Assembly (NCBI RefSeq): GCF_029813115.1
Contig: NZ_JAPZDS010000005.1
Coordinates: forward strand, 186,001-250,000
Direction of reading: 5' to 3'
Source: Aureimonas sp. SK2
GTDB taxonomy: Bacteria; Pseudomonadota; Alphaproteobacteria; Rhizobiales; Rhizobiaceae
DNA: 64,000 nucleotides
A program made the position numbers and the translations under genes. Shown here in pieces: positions 40,790-48,779 of this stretch (the stretch's first letter is position 1; each line of letters begins with the position of its first letter). A model generated the notes under the pieces. That model searched no databases. It was given only the letters and a program-made list of their open reading frames with translations, and was not told the DNA's origin.

Positions 40790-41164
40790 ATGTTCACCAC
40801 CTGCGCCTTCGACCTGTTGGGACAGCACGTCCTGATCGTGGAGGACGAGTATTTCGCCGCCGAGGCCCTGATGGAATCCGTGCGTTCGGGCGGGGGCAAG
40901 GTCGTCGGGCCGGTCGCCACCGTCGAGGAGGCGCTCGCCCTTCTGAACCGCGGCGAGACGGTGGACGCGGCCATCCTCGACGTGAATCTCGGCGGCGACA
41001 AGGTGTTTCCGGTGGCGCGGGCGCTGCGCGGCCATGCCGTGCCCATCGTCTTCGTCACCGGCTACGACGACTGGATCATCCCCCAGGAATACGAAGACGT
41101 GCCGGTGTTCCGGAAGCCGGCCGATCCCGACAACGTGGTGCGCCTCCTGTTCGAGCGCTCCTGA
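40790..41164 (+). CDS. Single-domain response regulator
   Basis: 124 residues, receiver only. Acidic residues lie in LIVEDEYF near 15-22, the phospho-acceptor is Asp64 in AAILDVNLGG, the Thr is in FVTGYD and the conserved Lys is in FRKPADPDN. The DVNLGGD form is typical of receivers paired with HWE kinases. GGGAAG precedes ATG 40790. With no output domain it probably relays phosphate or competes for the kinase encoded divergently. Confidence 0.9.
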   Translation: MFTTCAFDLLGQHVLIVEDEYFAAEALMESVRSGGGKVVGPVATVEEALALLNRGETVDAAILDVNLGGDKVFPVARALRGHAVPIVFVTGYDDWIIPQEYEDVPVFRKPADPDNVVRLLFERS

Positions 41165-41167
41165 GCC

Positions 41168-42331
41168 TCAGTCGATCTCGGCAAGGATCGCCTGCGCGGC
41201 GCGCACCCGCTCCGCGTTCGGCCAGTTGCGGTTGGCCAGGAAGGCGATGCCGAGGCGACGCTCGGGCACGATGGCGACATAGGCTCCGAACCCGCCGGTG
41301 GAGCCGGTCTTGTTGAGAAGCACCGCCCCCTCGGTTGCCGGTGCGGAACCGACCGGGCGGGCGGGCTGGAGCTTCAGCGCCATGTCGGAGGAGTTGCCGG
41401 CCAGCAGCCTGTCGAGGTCGACGGGATAGGGATAGCGTTCCCAGCCGAGCCCCTGGACCATCGGCCCAACCTCGTATTGCCCCTCGTGCGTCGCCGTCAC
41501 GGCCTCGCGCATGGCGGGCTCGAGGCCGGACGGGTCGATCTGAGCCGCCAGAAAGCGCGCGAGGTCGGCGCCCGTGGTCTTGAGCCCGTAGGCCTCGCCG
41601 TCGAGCGGCCCCGGATTGACCCGCACCGGCGCGCCCACGCGCGACGTGCCGAAGGCATAGCGCCCCATCTCGCTCTCCGGCACCTGAAGGAACGTGCTCG
41701 TCAGGCCGAAGGCCGGCAGGATCTCGTCGGTCATCGCCTCCGAGAAGCCCGGACCGAGGGCGCAGCCGGCCAGATGACCGAAAAGGCCGATCGAGGGGTT
41801 GGAGTAGAGCCGCCGGGTCCCGGCCTCGACTTGCGGCTCAAAGGACTGGAAGTAGCGCAGGGTCTCGGCTTCGCTCGAGACGCCGTCGGGAAACTGCAGC
41901 GGCAGGCCGGCCGCCGTGTAGGTCGCAAGGTCAAGGAGCCTCGCCTGCCCGATCGGGTGTCCCGCGAGAGCCAGCCAGTGCCGGTCCGCCCGGTCGTCCA
42001 GCGAGAGGCGCCCGGTCGCCTGCGCATAGGCGCCGAGCGTCGCCGTGAAGAGCTTGGAGATGGAGCCGAGCTCGAACAGGGTGTTGTCGTCCACCGGCCG
42101 GCCGCCCTCCGGCGCATCCGTCCCGAGATGGACATGGTGCCGCCGGCCGCCCTCCAGAACCACGATCGCCATGCCGGGAATCGCGTTGGCCGCCATGACG
42201 GGCTCGACGGCGGCGCGCACGATGCGCTCGACATCGACCTGATCGGCCGCCCGGGCCGGGCCGGCGAGGCCGGCCGCGAGACCGAGACACAGGACGGCCG
42301 GGGCCGCCACGCGGAGGACAGGAGAGTTCAT
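41168..42331 (-). CDS. ampC: Class C (AmpC-type) beta-lactamase
   Basis: 387 residues with a signal peptide cleaved after GPARA (about residue 28). The catalytic set lies at Ser90-x-x-Lys93 (SISK), Tyr176-Ser177-Asn178 and Lys341-Thr-Gly. The distances (86 and 251 from the serine) equal those of Ser64, Tyr150 and Lys315 in standard AmpC numbering. It would hydrolyse cephalosporins in the periplasm, though a related serine esterase or DD-peptidase role is not excluded. No ampR is beside it. Confidence 0.88.
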   Translation of the reverse strand: MNSPVLRVAAPAVLCLGLAAGLAGPARAADQVDVERIVRAAVEPVMAANAIPGMAIVVLEGGRRHHVHLGTDAPEGGRPVDDNTLFELGSISKLFTATLGAYAQATGRLSLDDRADRHWLALAGHPIGQARLLDLATYTAAGLPLQFPDGVSSEAETLRYFQSFEPQVEAGTRRLYSNPSIGLFGHLAGCALGPGFSEAMTDEILPAFGLTSTFLQVPESEMGRYAFGTSRVGAPVRVNPGPLDGEAYGLKTTGADLARFLAAQIDPSGLEPAMREAVTATHEGQYEVGPMVQGLGWERYPYPVDLDRLLAGNSSDMALKLQPARPVGSAPATEGAVLLNKTGSTGGFGAYVAIVPERRLGIAFLANRNWPNAERVRAAQAILAEID

Positions 42332-42521
42332 CGGTCGGTCCCGTTCAGATGGCGTGCGGGTGCGAGGCCACAGGTCCGCGCCTTGTGCTATCGGCGCGCC
42401 GACCAAGGCAAGCCAACAAATTTTGTCGGCCTTACGAGTTGGTGTCACCCGACGTTTTCGCTCGAAGCGGCGGCGCCGAGCCTCTATGGAAGGGCCGAAC
42501 ACGAGCCGGAGGGGATGGTCG

Positions 42522-43397
42522 ATGCGGATTGCGGTGACGGGCAAGCAGGGTCAGGTGGTCTCGTCGCTTCTGGAGCGCGGACCGGCGGCGGGCGTCGAGA
42601 TCGTCGCGCTGGGGCGTCCCGAACTCGATCTGGCCGACCCTGCCTCCATCCGCGCGGCGCTCACCGCCGCCCGGCCGGACGCCATCGTCTCGGCGGCCGC
42701 CTACACCGCCGTGGACAAGGCGGAAAGCGAGGCGGACCTTGCCTTCGCCGTGAATGCCGAAGGCCCCGGGGCGCTTGCCGCGGTCGCGGCCGAGCTCGGC
42801 GTGCCGGTGGTGCACCTGTCGACCGACTACGTCTTCGCCGGCGACAAGGACGCGCCCTACCGGGAGGATGACCCGACCGGCCCGGTCTCGGTCTATGGTC
42901 GATCCAAGCTGGAAGGCGAGTTGAGGGTGGCGCGCGCGCAGCCGAACCATGCGATCCTGCGCACGGCCTGGGTCTATTCGCCCTTCGGCGCCAACTTCCT
43001 GAAGACCATGCTGCGCCTCGCCGAGACGCGGGACGCGGTCAACGTCGTGGCCGACCAGTGGGGCACGCCGACCAGCGCGCTCGACATCGCCGACGCGGCG
43101 ATCGTGGTAGCTAGGCGCCTCGTCGCCGATCCCGACCCGGCACTGCGCGGCACCTTCCATCTCACCGGCTCGGGCGAGGCGACCTGGGCGGATTTTGCGG
43201 AAGCCATCTTCGCCGAGCGGGAGCTGCGGACCGGCAAGGCGGTCACGGTCGGCCGGATCGGCACGGCGGACTATCCGACGCCGGCGCGTCGCCCCGCCAA
43301 CTCGCGCCTGTCGGGCGAGAAGCTCGCCGGCACCTACGGGATCGTGCTCCCCGATTGGCGCCAATCCACCAGGGCCGTGCTCGACCGCCTGCTCTGA
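42522..43397 (+). CDS. rfbD: dTDP-4-dehydrorhamnose reductase
   Basis: 291 residues of the SDR-extended RmlD family. The Rossmann motif TGKQGQV is near 6-12, DYVFAGD near 103, and the catalytic Tyr/Lys pair is in VYGRSKLEGE near 126. It reduces dTDP-4-keto-L-rhamnose to dTDP-L-rhamnose with NAD(P)H. GGAGGGG precedes ATG 42522. rfbA, rfbB and rfbC are not in the window, so the pathway must be completed elsewhere. Confidence 0.93.
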   Translation: MRIAVTGKQGQVVSSLLERGPAAGVEIVALGRPELDLADPASIRAALTAARPDAIVSAAAYTAVDKAESEADLAFAVNAEGPGALAAVAAELGVPVVHLSTDYVFAGDKDAPYREDDPTGPVSVYGRSKLEGELRVARAQPNHAILRTAWVYSPFGANFLKTMLRLAETRDAVNVVADQWGTPTSALDIADAAIVVARRLVADPDPALRGTFHLTGSGEATWADFAEAIFAERELRTGKAVTVGRIGTADYPTPARRPANSRLSGEKLAGTYGIVLPDWRQSTRAVLDRLL

Positions 43398-43407
43398 GCG
43401 GGCGGGC

Positions 43408-44829
43408 TCAAGCCTCCAGCCGCTGCCTGGCGGCCGAAAGGCCCCAGGCGAGAAGCGCGGCGGCCTCCGCCTCGCTTGCCGCCTCGACATAGCAGCGCAG
43501 CTCCGGCGCGTTGCCCGACGCCCGGTAATGCACGGTGGAGCCGTCCGAGAGGGTCGTGCGTACGCCGTCGAACGCGTCGACGCCCGCCGCCCCGCCCCAC
43601 TCGGCGAAGAACGCCTGCGCCGCCTCCCCTCCCTCGGCCAGCATGGCGAGGAACGGGCCGCTGCGCTCCGATGCGACTTCCGGCAGCCGGTCGGCGGCGG
43701 CGGCCCCGGCATTGAGGCCGGCGACCACAGCCGAGACGGTCGAGCCCGCAGCCTTCGCCTCCGCGAGCGTCGCCACGATCGGCAGGAGCGCGTCCCGCGT
43801 CTTCATGGCGGAAAGGCGCCGCCCGTCGCGGAGGATGTCGGAGCCGAGGAGCACGCCGCCGTTCGCCTCGAAGCCGACGACGGCGGCCCCGCCCCCCGCT
43901 TGCCCCTCGATGCCCTCGATCACGAAGGGCGAGCCGACCTTGGTGCGCACCACTTTATCGATAAAGGGCGCGCGCTCCAGGCTGGACGAGGAGGTGACCG
44001 GCGTCACCACGGTGCGCGCCCCGAGCTGGCGCGCGGTGAGGAGGCCGAGAAGGTCGCCGCGCACCACGCGGCCCGTCTCGTCCGCCAGAAGCGGGCGGTC
44101 GGCGTCCCCGTCGGTCGAGACCAGGGCGTCGAAGCGCCCTTCCGCCGCCCAGCCGGCGAGGAGCGCGAGGTCCTCCGGCCGGTGCGCTTCCGTGTCGACG
44201 GGAATGAAGCGGTCGGCCCGCCCGAGCGCTTCCGGCACCGCGCCGAGCCGCCGGAGCGCTTCCATCAGGACGTCGCGGGCGACGGAGCTCTGCTGGTAGA
44301 CGCCGATCCGCAGCCCCTCCAGCGCACGCGGCCCGAAGAAGCCGGCGATGCGATCGATATAGGCCTCGGCCAGCCCGTCGAGCCGGGCGAGGGAGCCGCC
44401 CTCCGCCGCCGGTCGGCCATCCCCTTGGCGCGCGAAGGCCTCGCGGATGCCGGCCTCGTCGGCCTTGGTGATCTCGCCGTCCGGCCGGTAGAACTTCAGG
44501 CCGTTGCGGTCGTCGGGAATGTGGCTGCCCGTGACCATGACGGCCGCCGCGCCCCGGCGCAGGGATTCCAGCGCGAGCGCCGGCGTCGGCAGGGCGCCGG
44601 CGTCGAGCGCGCGCCAGCCGAGCGCGGCGGCGGTCCGGAGCACGTCGTCCGCGATGGCCGGGCTGGAGGAGCGCAGGTCCCGCCCGACCAGAAGCTCGCG
44701 CGAGGCGGGCGCGAGGCCGGCCGCGTCGAGATGGGCGAGAAAGGCGGCCGTCCAGTCGGCGGCGGGACCGCCGAGGAGATCCACCACCAGGCCGCGCAGG
44801 CCGCTGGTTCCGAATTTCAGGCTGCTCAT
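43408..44829 (-). CDS. Phosphomannomutase/phosphoglucomutase family protein
   Basis: 473 residues from ATG 44829 (MSSLKFGTSGLRG). The alpha-D-phosphohexomutase signatures are present in order: active serine in TGSHIP, metal-binding DGDADRP, sugar-binding FEANGG and the phosphate-binding RASGNAPEL. It interconverts hexose 6- and 1-phosphates, most likely mannose given the GDP-mannose enzyme 16 bp upstream on the same strand. GSHIP instead of the common ASHNP is a variant seen in some branches. Confidence 0.9.
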   Translation of the reverse strand: MSSLKFGTSGLRGLVVDLLGGPAADWTAAFLAHLDAAGLAPASRELLVGRDLRSSSPAIADDVLRTAAALGWRALDAGALPTPALALESLRRGAAAVMVTGSHIPDDRNGLKFYRPDGEITKADEAGIREAFARQGDGRPAAEGGSLARLDGLAEAYIDRIAGFFGPRALEGLRIGVYQQSSVARDVLMEALRRLGAVPEALGRADRFIPVDTEAHRPEDLALLAGWAAEGRFDALVSTDGDADRPLLADETGRVVRGDLLGLLTARQLGARTVVTPVTSSSSLERAPFIDKVVRTKVGSPFVIEGIEGQAGGGAAVVGFEANGGVLLGSDILRDGRRLSAMKTRDALLPIVATLAEAKAAGSTVSAVVAGLNAGAAAADRLPEVASERSGPFLAMLAEGGEAAQAFFAEWGGAAGVDAFDGVRTTLSDGSTVHYRASGNAPELRCYVEAASEAEAAALLAWGLSAARQRLEA

Positions 44830-44845
44830 GGTCGGACCCGGCGCT

Positions 44846-46279
44846 TCAGTTGCGGGCGTAGATGTCTTCGAGGCGCACGATGTCATCCTCGCCGGTGTAG
44901 GAGCCGACCTGCACCTCGATCAGCTTCAGCGGGATCTTGCCGGGATTGTGCAGCCGGTGGGTGCAGCCGATCGGCAGATAGGCCGCCTCGTTCTCGTGGT
45001 AGAGCTTCACCGTGTCGTCCACCGTCACCTCGGCCGTGCCGTGGACCACGACCCAGTGCTCGGCCCGGTGGTAGTGGCGCTGGAGCGAGAGGATGCCGCC
45101 CGGCTTGACGGTGATGTGCTTGACCTGGAACCGGTCGCCGATGTCGATCCGCTGGTACCAGCCCCAGGGGCGGTGGATGCGGTGGTGGGCGCCGGCCTCG
45201 GGCCGCGCCTCGCGGTGGAGCTGGGCCACCAGCGTCTTCACCTCGGCCGCCTTTTCGCGCGAGGTGACGAGCACGGCGTCCGGCGTCGTCACCACCACCA
45301 CGTCGTCGAGGCCGACCACCGTCGTCAGCACCTCGTCGGAGCGCACGAAGGAGCCGCGCGTGTCGAGGACGCTGACGGTGCCCTGGAGGACGTTGCCGTC
45401 GCCGTTCTTCTCCTGCACGTCGAACAGGGCGTCCCAGGAGCCGATGTCGGACCAGCGGAAGCGCGTCTTGAGGACGCCCGCCCGGCGGGTCTTCTCCATC
45501 ACGGCATAGTCGATCGAGATGCGCGGCGCCTGCCCGAAGGCGGCCGCGTCGAGGCGCAGGAAGTCGAGGTCGCGCCGGGCCGCGCCCACGGAGGCGCGGG
45601 CCGCGTCCAGCACCGCCGGAGCGAAGCTCGACAACTCCTCCAGCATCAGCCGGGCGGGAAAGACGAAGTTGCCCGAGTTCCAGCGATAGCCCTCGGCGAC
45701 GTACCGCTCGGCCGTCTCCCGGTCCGGCTTTTCGGCGAAGCGCTCGACCTGGAAGCCGTCCGTCCCGCCCAAGGGTTCGCCCGGCGCGATGTAGCCGTAG
45801 GCCGTGGAAGGCGCGGTCGGCTCGATGCCGAGCAGCATGATCCGGTTCTGGCCCGACGCGATCGCGGCGGCGGCCTGGCAGTCGGCGGTGAAGAGGGCCG
45901 CGTCGGGGATGAGGTGGTCGGCGGCCAGGACGACGCAGACGGCGTCCGCCCCGCGCTCGGCCGCCATCAGCGCGCCGACGGCGACGGCCGCGGCCGAATC
46001 GCGCCGTTCGGGCTCCAGCACGATGTCGGCGGCAATGCCGAGGCGTGCGAGCTGCTCGGCCACCACGAAGCGGAAGTCGGAATGGGTCACCACGATCGGC
46101 GCGGCGAAGCCCTCGCCCGTAACCCGAAGGATCGTCTCCTCGAAGGTCGAGCGGCCGGACCCCAGGAGCGGCACGAACTGCTTGGGCATCGAATCGCGCG
46201 ACACCGGCCAGAGCCGCGTGCCCGAGCCACCCGCGATGATGACCGGAATGACCTTCGAGCCCTCGGAAATCGCCACCAT
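44846..46279 (-). CDS. Bifunctional mannose-1-phosphate guanylyltransferase / mannose-6-phosphate isomerase
   Basis: 477 residues, type II PMI-GMP (ManC/CpsB/AlgA type). The N-terminal nucleotidyltransferase has GGSGTRLWPVSRDSMPKQF near 17-35 and RFAEKPD near 180; the C-terminal cupin has RPWGWYQRID and the metal-binding QRHYHRAEHWVVV near 400. It makes GDP-mannose from mannose-6-phosphate together with the downstream phosphohexomutase (16-bp gap, same transcript). Confidence 0.95.
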   Translation of the reverse strand: MVAISEGSKVIPVIIAGGSGTRLWPVSRDSMPKQFVPLLGSGRSTFEETILRVTGEGFAAPIVVTHSDFRFVVAEQLARLGIAADIVLEPERRDSAAAVAVGALMAAERGADAVCVVLAADHLIPDAALFTADCQAAAAIASGQNRIMLLGIEPTAPSTAYGYIAPGEPLGGTDGFQVERFAEKPDRETAERYVAEGYRWNSGNFVFPARLMLEELSSFAPAVLDAARASVGAARRDLDFLRLDAAAFGQAPRISIDYAVMEKTRRAGVLKTRFRWSDIGSWDALFDVQEKNGDGNVLQGTVSVLDTRGSFVRSDEVLTTVVGLDDVVVVTTPDAVLVTSREKAAEVKTLVAQLHREARPEAGAHHRIHRPWGWYQRIDIGDRFQVKHITVKPGGILSLQRHYHRAEHWVVVHGTAEVTVDDTVKLYHENEAAYLPIGCTHRLHNPGKIPLKLIEVQVGSYTGEDDIVRLEDIYARN

Positions 46280-46429
46280 GCACGTCTATCCTTCGTCCTC
46301 GGCCGCCATCGGCTGATGGGCGACAGGGGCGAGCATACGCGCAACCGCTGAACGGTTCGCTGGCGCAGCGCTCCGCGCGCCGAAAGGCGGCGGCAAATCG
46401 GCGACGGGGTTAACCGCGTCCTTACGCGC

Positions 46430-47398
46430 TCAGACCATCGGGCCGTCGCCGCTCTCGTCCTTCCAGATGCGAAGGGAGGTCTCGAGATCGATCTCGAAGC
46501 GGAAGCCGCGATCGAGGAGGGCCGCCGGCGAGACACGCGTCGAGCGCACGAGCTTGAGGATGCGCTCGCGGTCGATGCCGTTGCGAAGGCCGAGGCGCCC
46601 GGCCACCTCGAAGGGCAGCGCGGCCGCGTTCATCAGGGGCAGCGGCACGACGCCGCGCGGCGGCTTGTATCCCGCCACGCGCACGAAGGTCTCGCAGATC
46701 TCGCCGATCGAATAGGCGTGCGGGAAGCAGAAGTTGTAGAGGAAGAAGCGGTCGCCGAGGCCCATGGCGAAGTCCATGGAACGGGCGATCTCGCCGACAT
46801 AGCCGCAGCATTTGATCGTGTCCGTGCGGCCGGGATAGACGAAGGTCCCCTTGCGCAGGGCGCCAGCGAGGCGCGTGAAGTTGCCGCCCTCGCCCGGCCC
46901 GAAGATCACGGCGGGCCGCACGATCACGAGGCGGCGTTCCTCGTCCCCGTCCAGCCACTGGCGGTGGACCCCTTCGGCCAGGAGCTTGGAGCGGCCGTAG
47001 TCGGAGACCGGCTGCGGGGGCGAGTCTTCCGTCATCAGGTCCTCCTTCGGCCCGTACACCGCGATGGAGCTGGTGAAGAGGATGCGGCGCACGCCGTTGC
47101 GGCGGGCGAAGTCGCACACGCCGAGCGCCCCGCCGAGATTGGTCTCGTAATATTCGTGCGGCTCGTGGCCGGGCGTGCGGTGCACGGCGGCCAGATTGTA
47201 GATGGCGTCGAAGGGCGCATCGAGGCGCTCGGGGAAGGGCTGGCGGATGTCGTGCGTCTCGTAGGCGACGCCTTCGACGGGGTTTTGCGGCGGCGCGATA
47301 TCGACGCTGACGAGCCGCTCCGCCCCTTGGGCCTTCAGGTGCCGCAAGAGATGGGTTCCGATGAAACCGGCGCCCCCGACGACCAGCGACTGCGTCAT
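46430..47398 (-). CDS. NAD-dependent nucleotide-sugar epimerase/dehydratase
   Basis: 322 residues from ATG 47398 (MTQSLVVGGAGFIG), with GGGAAG upstream. Extended SDR: GGAGFIGTHLL near 7-17, AAVHRTPG near 75, and the catalytic Tyr/Lys in DYGRSKLLAEG near 142. The family is that of UDP-glucose 4-epimerase-like enzymes; the exact sugar is not readable. It lies 150 bp upstream of the GDP-mannose gene on the same strand, so polysaccharide precursor synthesis is likely. Confidence 0.88.
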   Translation of the reverse strand: MTQSLVVGGAGFIGTHLLRHLKAQGAERLVSVDIAPPQNPVEGVAYETHDIRQPFPERLDAPFDAIYNLAAVHRTPGHEPHEYYETNLGGALGVCDFARRNGVRRILFTSSIAVYGPKEDLMTEDSPPQPVSDYGRSKLLAEGVHRQWLDGDEERRLVIVRPAVIFGPGEGGNFTRLAGALRKGTFVYPGRTDTIKCCGYVGEIARSMDFAMGLGDRFFLYNFCFPHAYSIGEICETFVRVAGYKPPRGVVPLPLMNAAALPFEVAGRLGLRNGIDRERILKLVRSTRVSPAALLDRGFRFEIDLETSLRIWKDESGDGPMV

Positions 47399-47482
47399 GA
47401 CCACTTCCCGACCCGCTCCGACGCTTCGGTCTTATATGCAATGCAATAGATTGGACAGCGGACGATATAGGGTTAAGTTGCT

Positions 47483-47899
47483 GTGACCGTCGCCGACCCA
47501 AAAGGCTCGGACAAGCCCTTGTCGCCTATGGTCGATCCGACCCTCGCCTCCACGCCGGACCCGAACATGCCGCAGAACCTCGTTTGGAAGAGCCGGGACG
47601 CCGAAGCCGCCTTCTGGCAGCAGATGCAGGATCTCGACCAGACCCGGCAGCGGCTGGACGGCGGCGGCTGGCGGGGCCTTCTCGACCGCCTGCCCTTCCG
47701 CCGGCGGCTGATTCACTCCCGCATCGCCCTCATCACGGCCTCCGCCGAGGAGCTGGTGCGCCAGCACGCGGTCGAGGCCGAAGCGCCGGCGAGCCCGGCG
47801 GAGGAATCGCTGCGCCGCCTGGCGGGCCTCGCCGTGTCGCTGCGCCAGGACCGCGGCCCCGCGCAGGGCGCCGTGCCGACCGCCGCCGAGACCTTCTGA
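47483..47899 (+). CDS. Uncharacterised 138-residue protein
   Basis: 138 residues from GTG 47483 (AGGG ten bases upstream); ATG 47528 is a shorter alternative without a clear ribosome binding site. The composition is polar, with a predicted helical middle (DAEAAFWQQMQDLDQTRQRL, then HSRIALITASAEELVRQHAV). There is no signal peptide or membrane segment. I do not recognise the family. It lies between the epimerase (divergent) and the metallophosphatase (same strand, 73 bp). Confidence 0.6.
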   Translation: MTVADPKGSDKPLSPMVDPTLASTPDPNMPQNLVWKSRDAEAAFWQQMQDLDQTRQRLDGGGWRGLLDRLPFRRRLIHSRIALITASAEELVRQHAVEAEAPASPAEESLRRLAGLAVSLRQDRGPAQGAVPTAAETF

Positions 47900-47972
47900 C
47901 CCGCGGGAGCGGGCACGGGCGCAAACGCGGCGCGCGAGCCGTCCGCAGACCATCGCGAGGGCGTCCATCTCC

Positions 47973-48767
47973 ATGAACCCCGCCATCGCGCGCAGCTTCG
48001 CCCGCATCCGCTCGCGCCTCTTCCCCCGGCCGTCGCAACTCGCCCGCGTGCCTCTGCCGGCCGACATCTCGGCCGTCTACGCGATCGGCGACGTCCACGG
48101 GCATCTCGCCCGCCTCCAGGCGCTGGAGCAGGTGATCGCGGACGACCTGTCCCGCGGCCGCGGCGGGCGCCGGCCGCTTGTGGTGATGCTGGGCGACTAT
48201 GTCGATCGGGGACCCGATTCGGCCGGCGTCCTGGCGCATCTCGCCGGCACGCCCGGACCTGCGCCCCGGCTCTGCCTTCGCGGCAACCACGAGGCGCTGT
48301 TCCTCGACTTCCTCGACCGGCCTTCCGCGCGCCACGACTGGCTGCAGTTCGGCGGGCGGCAGACGCTGCTCTCCTACGGGCTCGACATCGACCACCTGCT
48401 GGCGACCTATCGAGGCCGTCCGGACGGGTTGCAGGATGTGCTGCGGAGCGCCGTGCCGGCGGCGCACCGGGCCTTTCTCGGGTCGCTGCCCGTCGCCGCC
48501 TTTACCGACGACCTCATCTTCGCGCATGCCGGCATCCGCCCCGGCCTGCCCCTGGAGAAGCAGAGCGACCACGACCTTCTCTGGATCCGCGAGCCGTTTC
48601 TCAGCCAGGGCTCGGGTCTTCGGCAGACCGTCGTCCACGGCCATACCGTTCAGCCGACGCTGCGGCTCGCCGGCAACCGGCTGGGCATCGACATGGGCGT
48701 GCAGACTTCGGGGAGGCTGATCGCCTTGCGGATCGGCCCGGACGGGATCGTCAGCCTGTCCGGCTGA
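47973..48767 (+). CDS. PP-type metallophosphoesterase (serine/threonine or tyrosine phosphatase-like)
   Basis: 264 residues. The three PPP signatures are intact: GDVHG at 39-43, GDYVDRG at 74-80 and RGNHE at 103-107, with later metal ligands in FAHAGIRPG and VVHGHTVQP. It is a two-metal phosphatase of the lambda-phosphatase/ApaH-like type. Its stop lies 12 bp from that of the tyrosine kinase Wzc. No Wzb-type phosphatase is present, so Wzc is a plausible substrate, but this is inference. Confidence 0.92.
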   Translation: MNPAIARSFARIRSRLFPRPSQLARVPLPADISAVYAIGDVHGHLARLQALEQVIADDLSRGRGGRRPLVVMLGDYVDRGPDSAGVLAHLAGTPGPAPRLCLRGNHEALFLDFLDRPSARHDWLQFGGRQTLLSYGLDIDHLLATYRGRPDGLQDVLRSAVPAAHRAFLGSLPVAAFTDDLIFAHAGIRPGLPLEKQSDHDLLWIREPFLSQGSGLRQTVVHGHTVQPTLRLAGNRLGIDMGVQTSGRLIALRIGPDGIVSLSG

Positions 48768-48779
48768 CGGGGACCGGCC

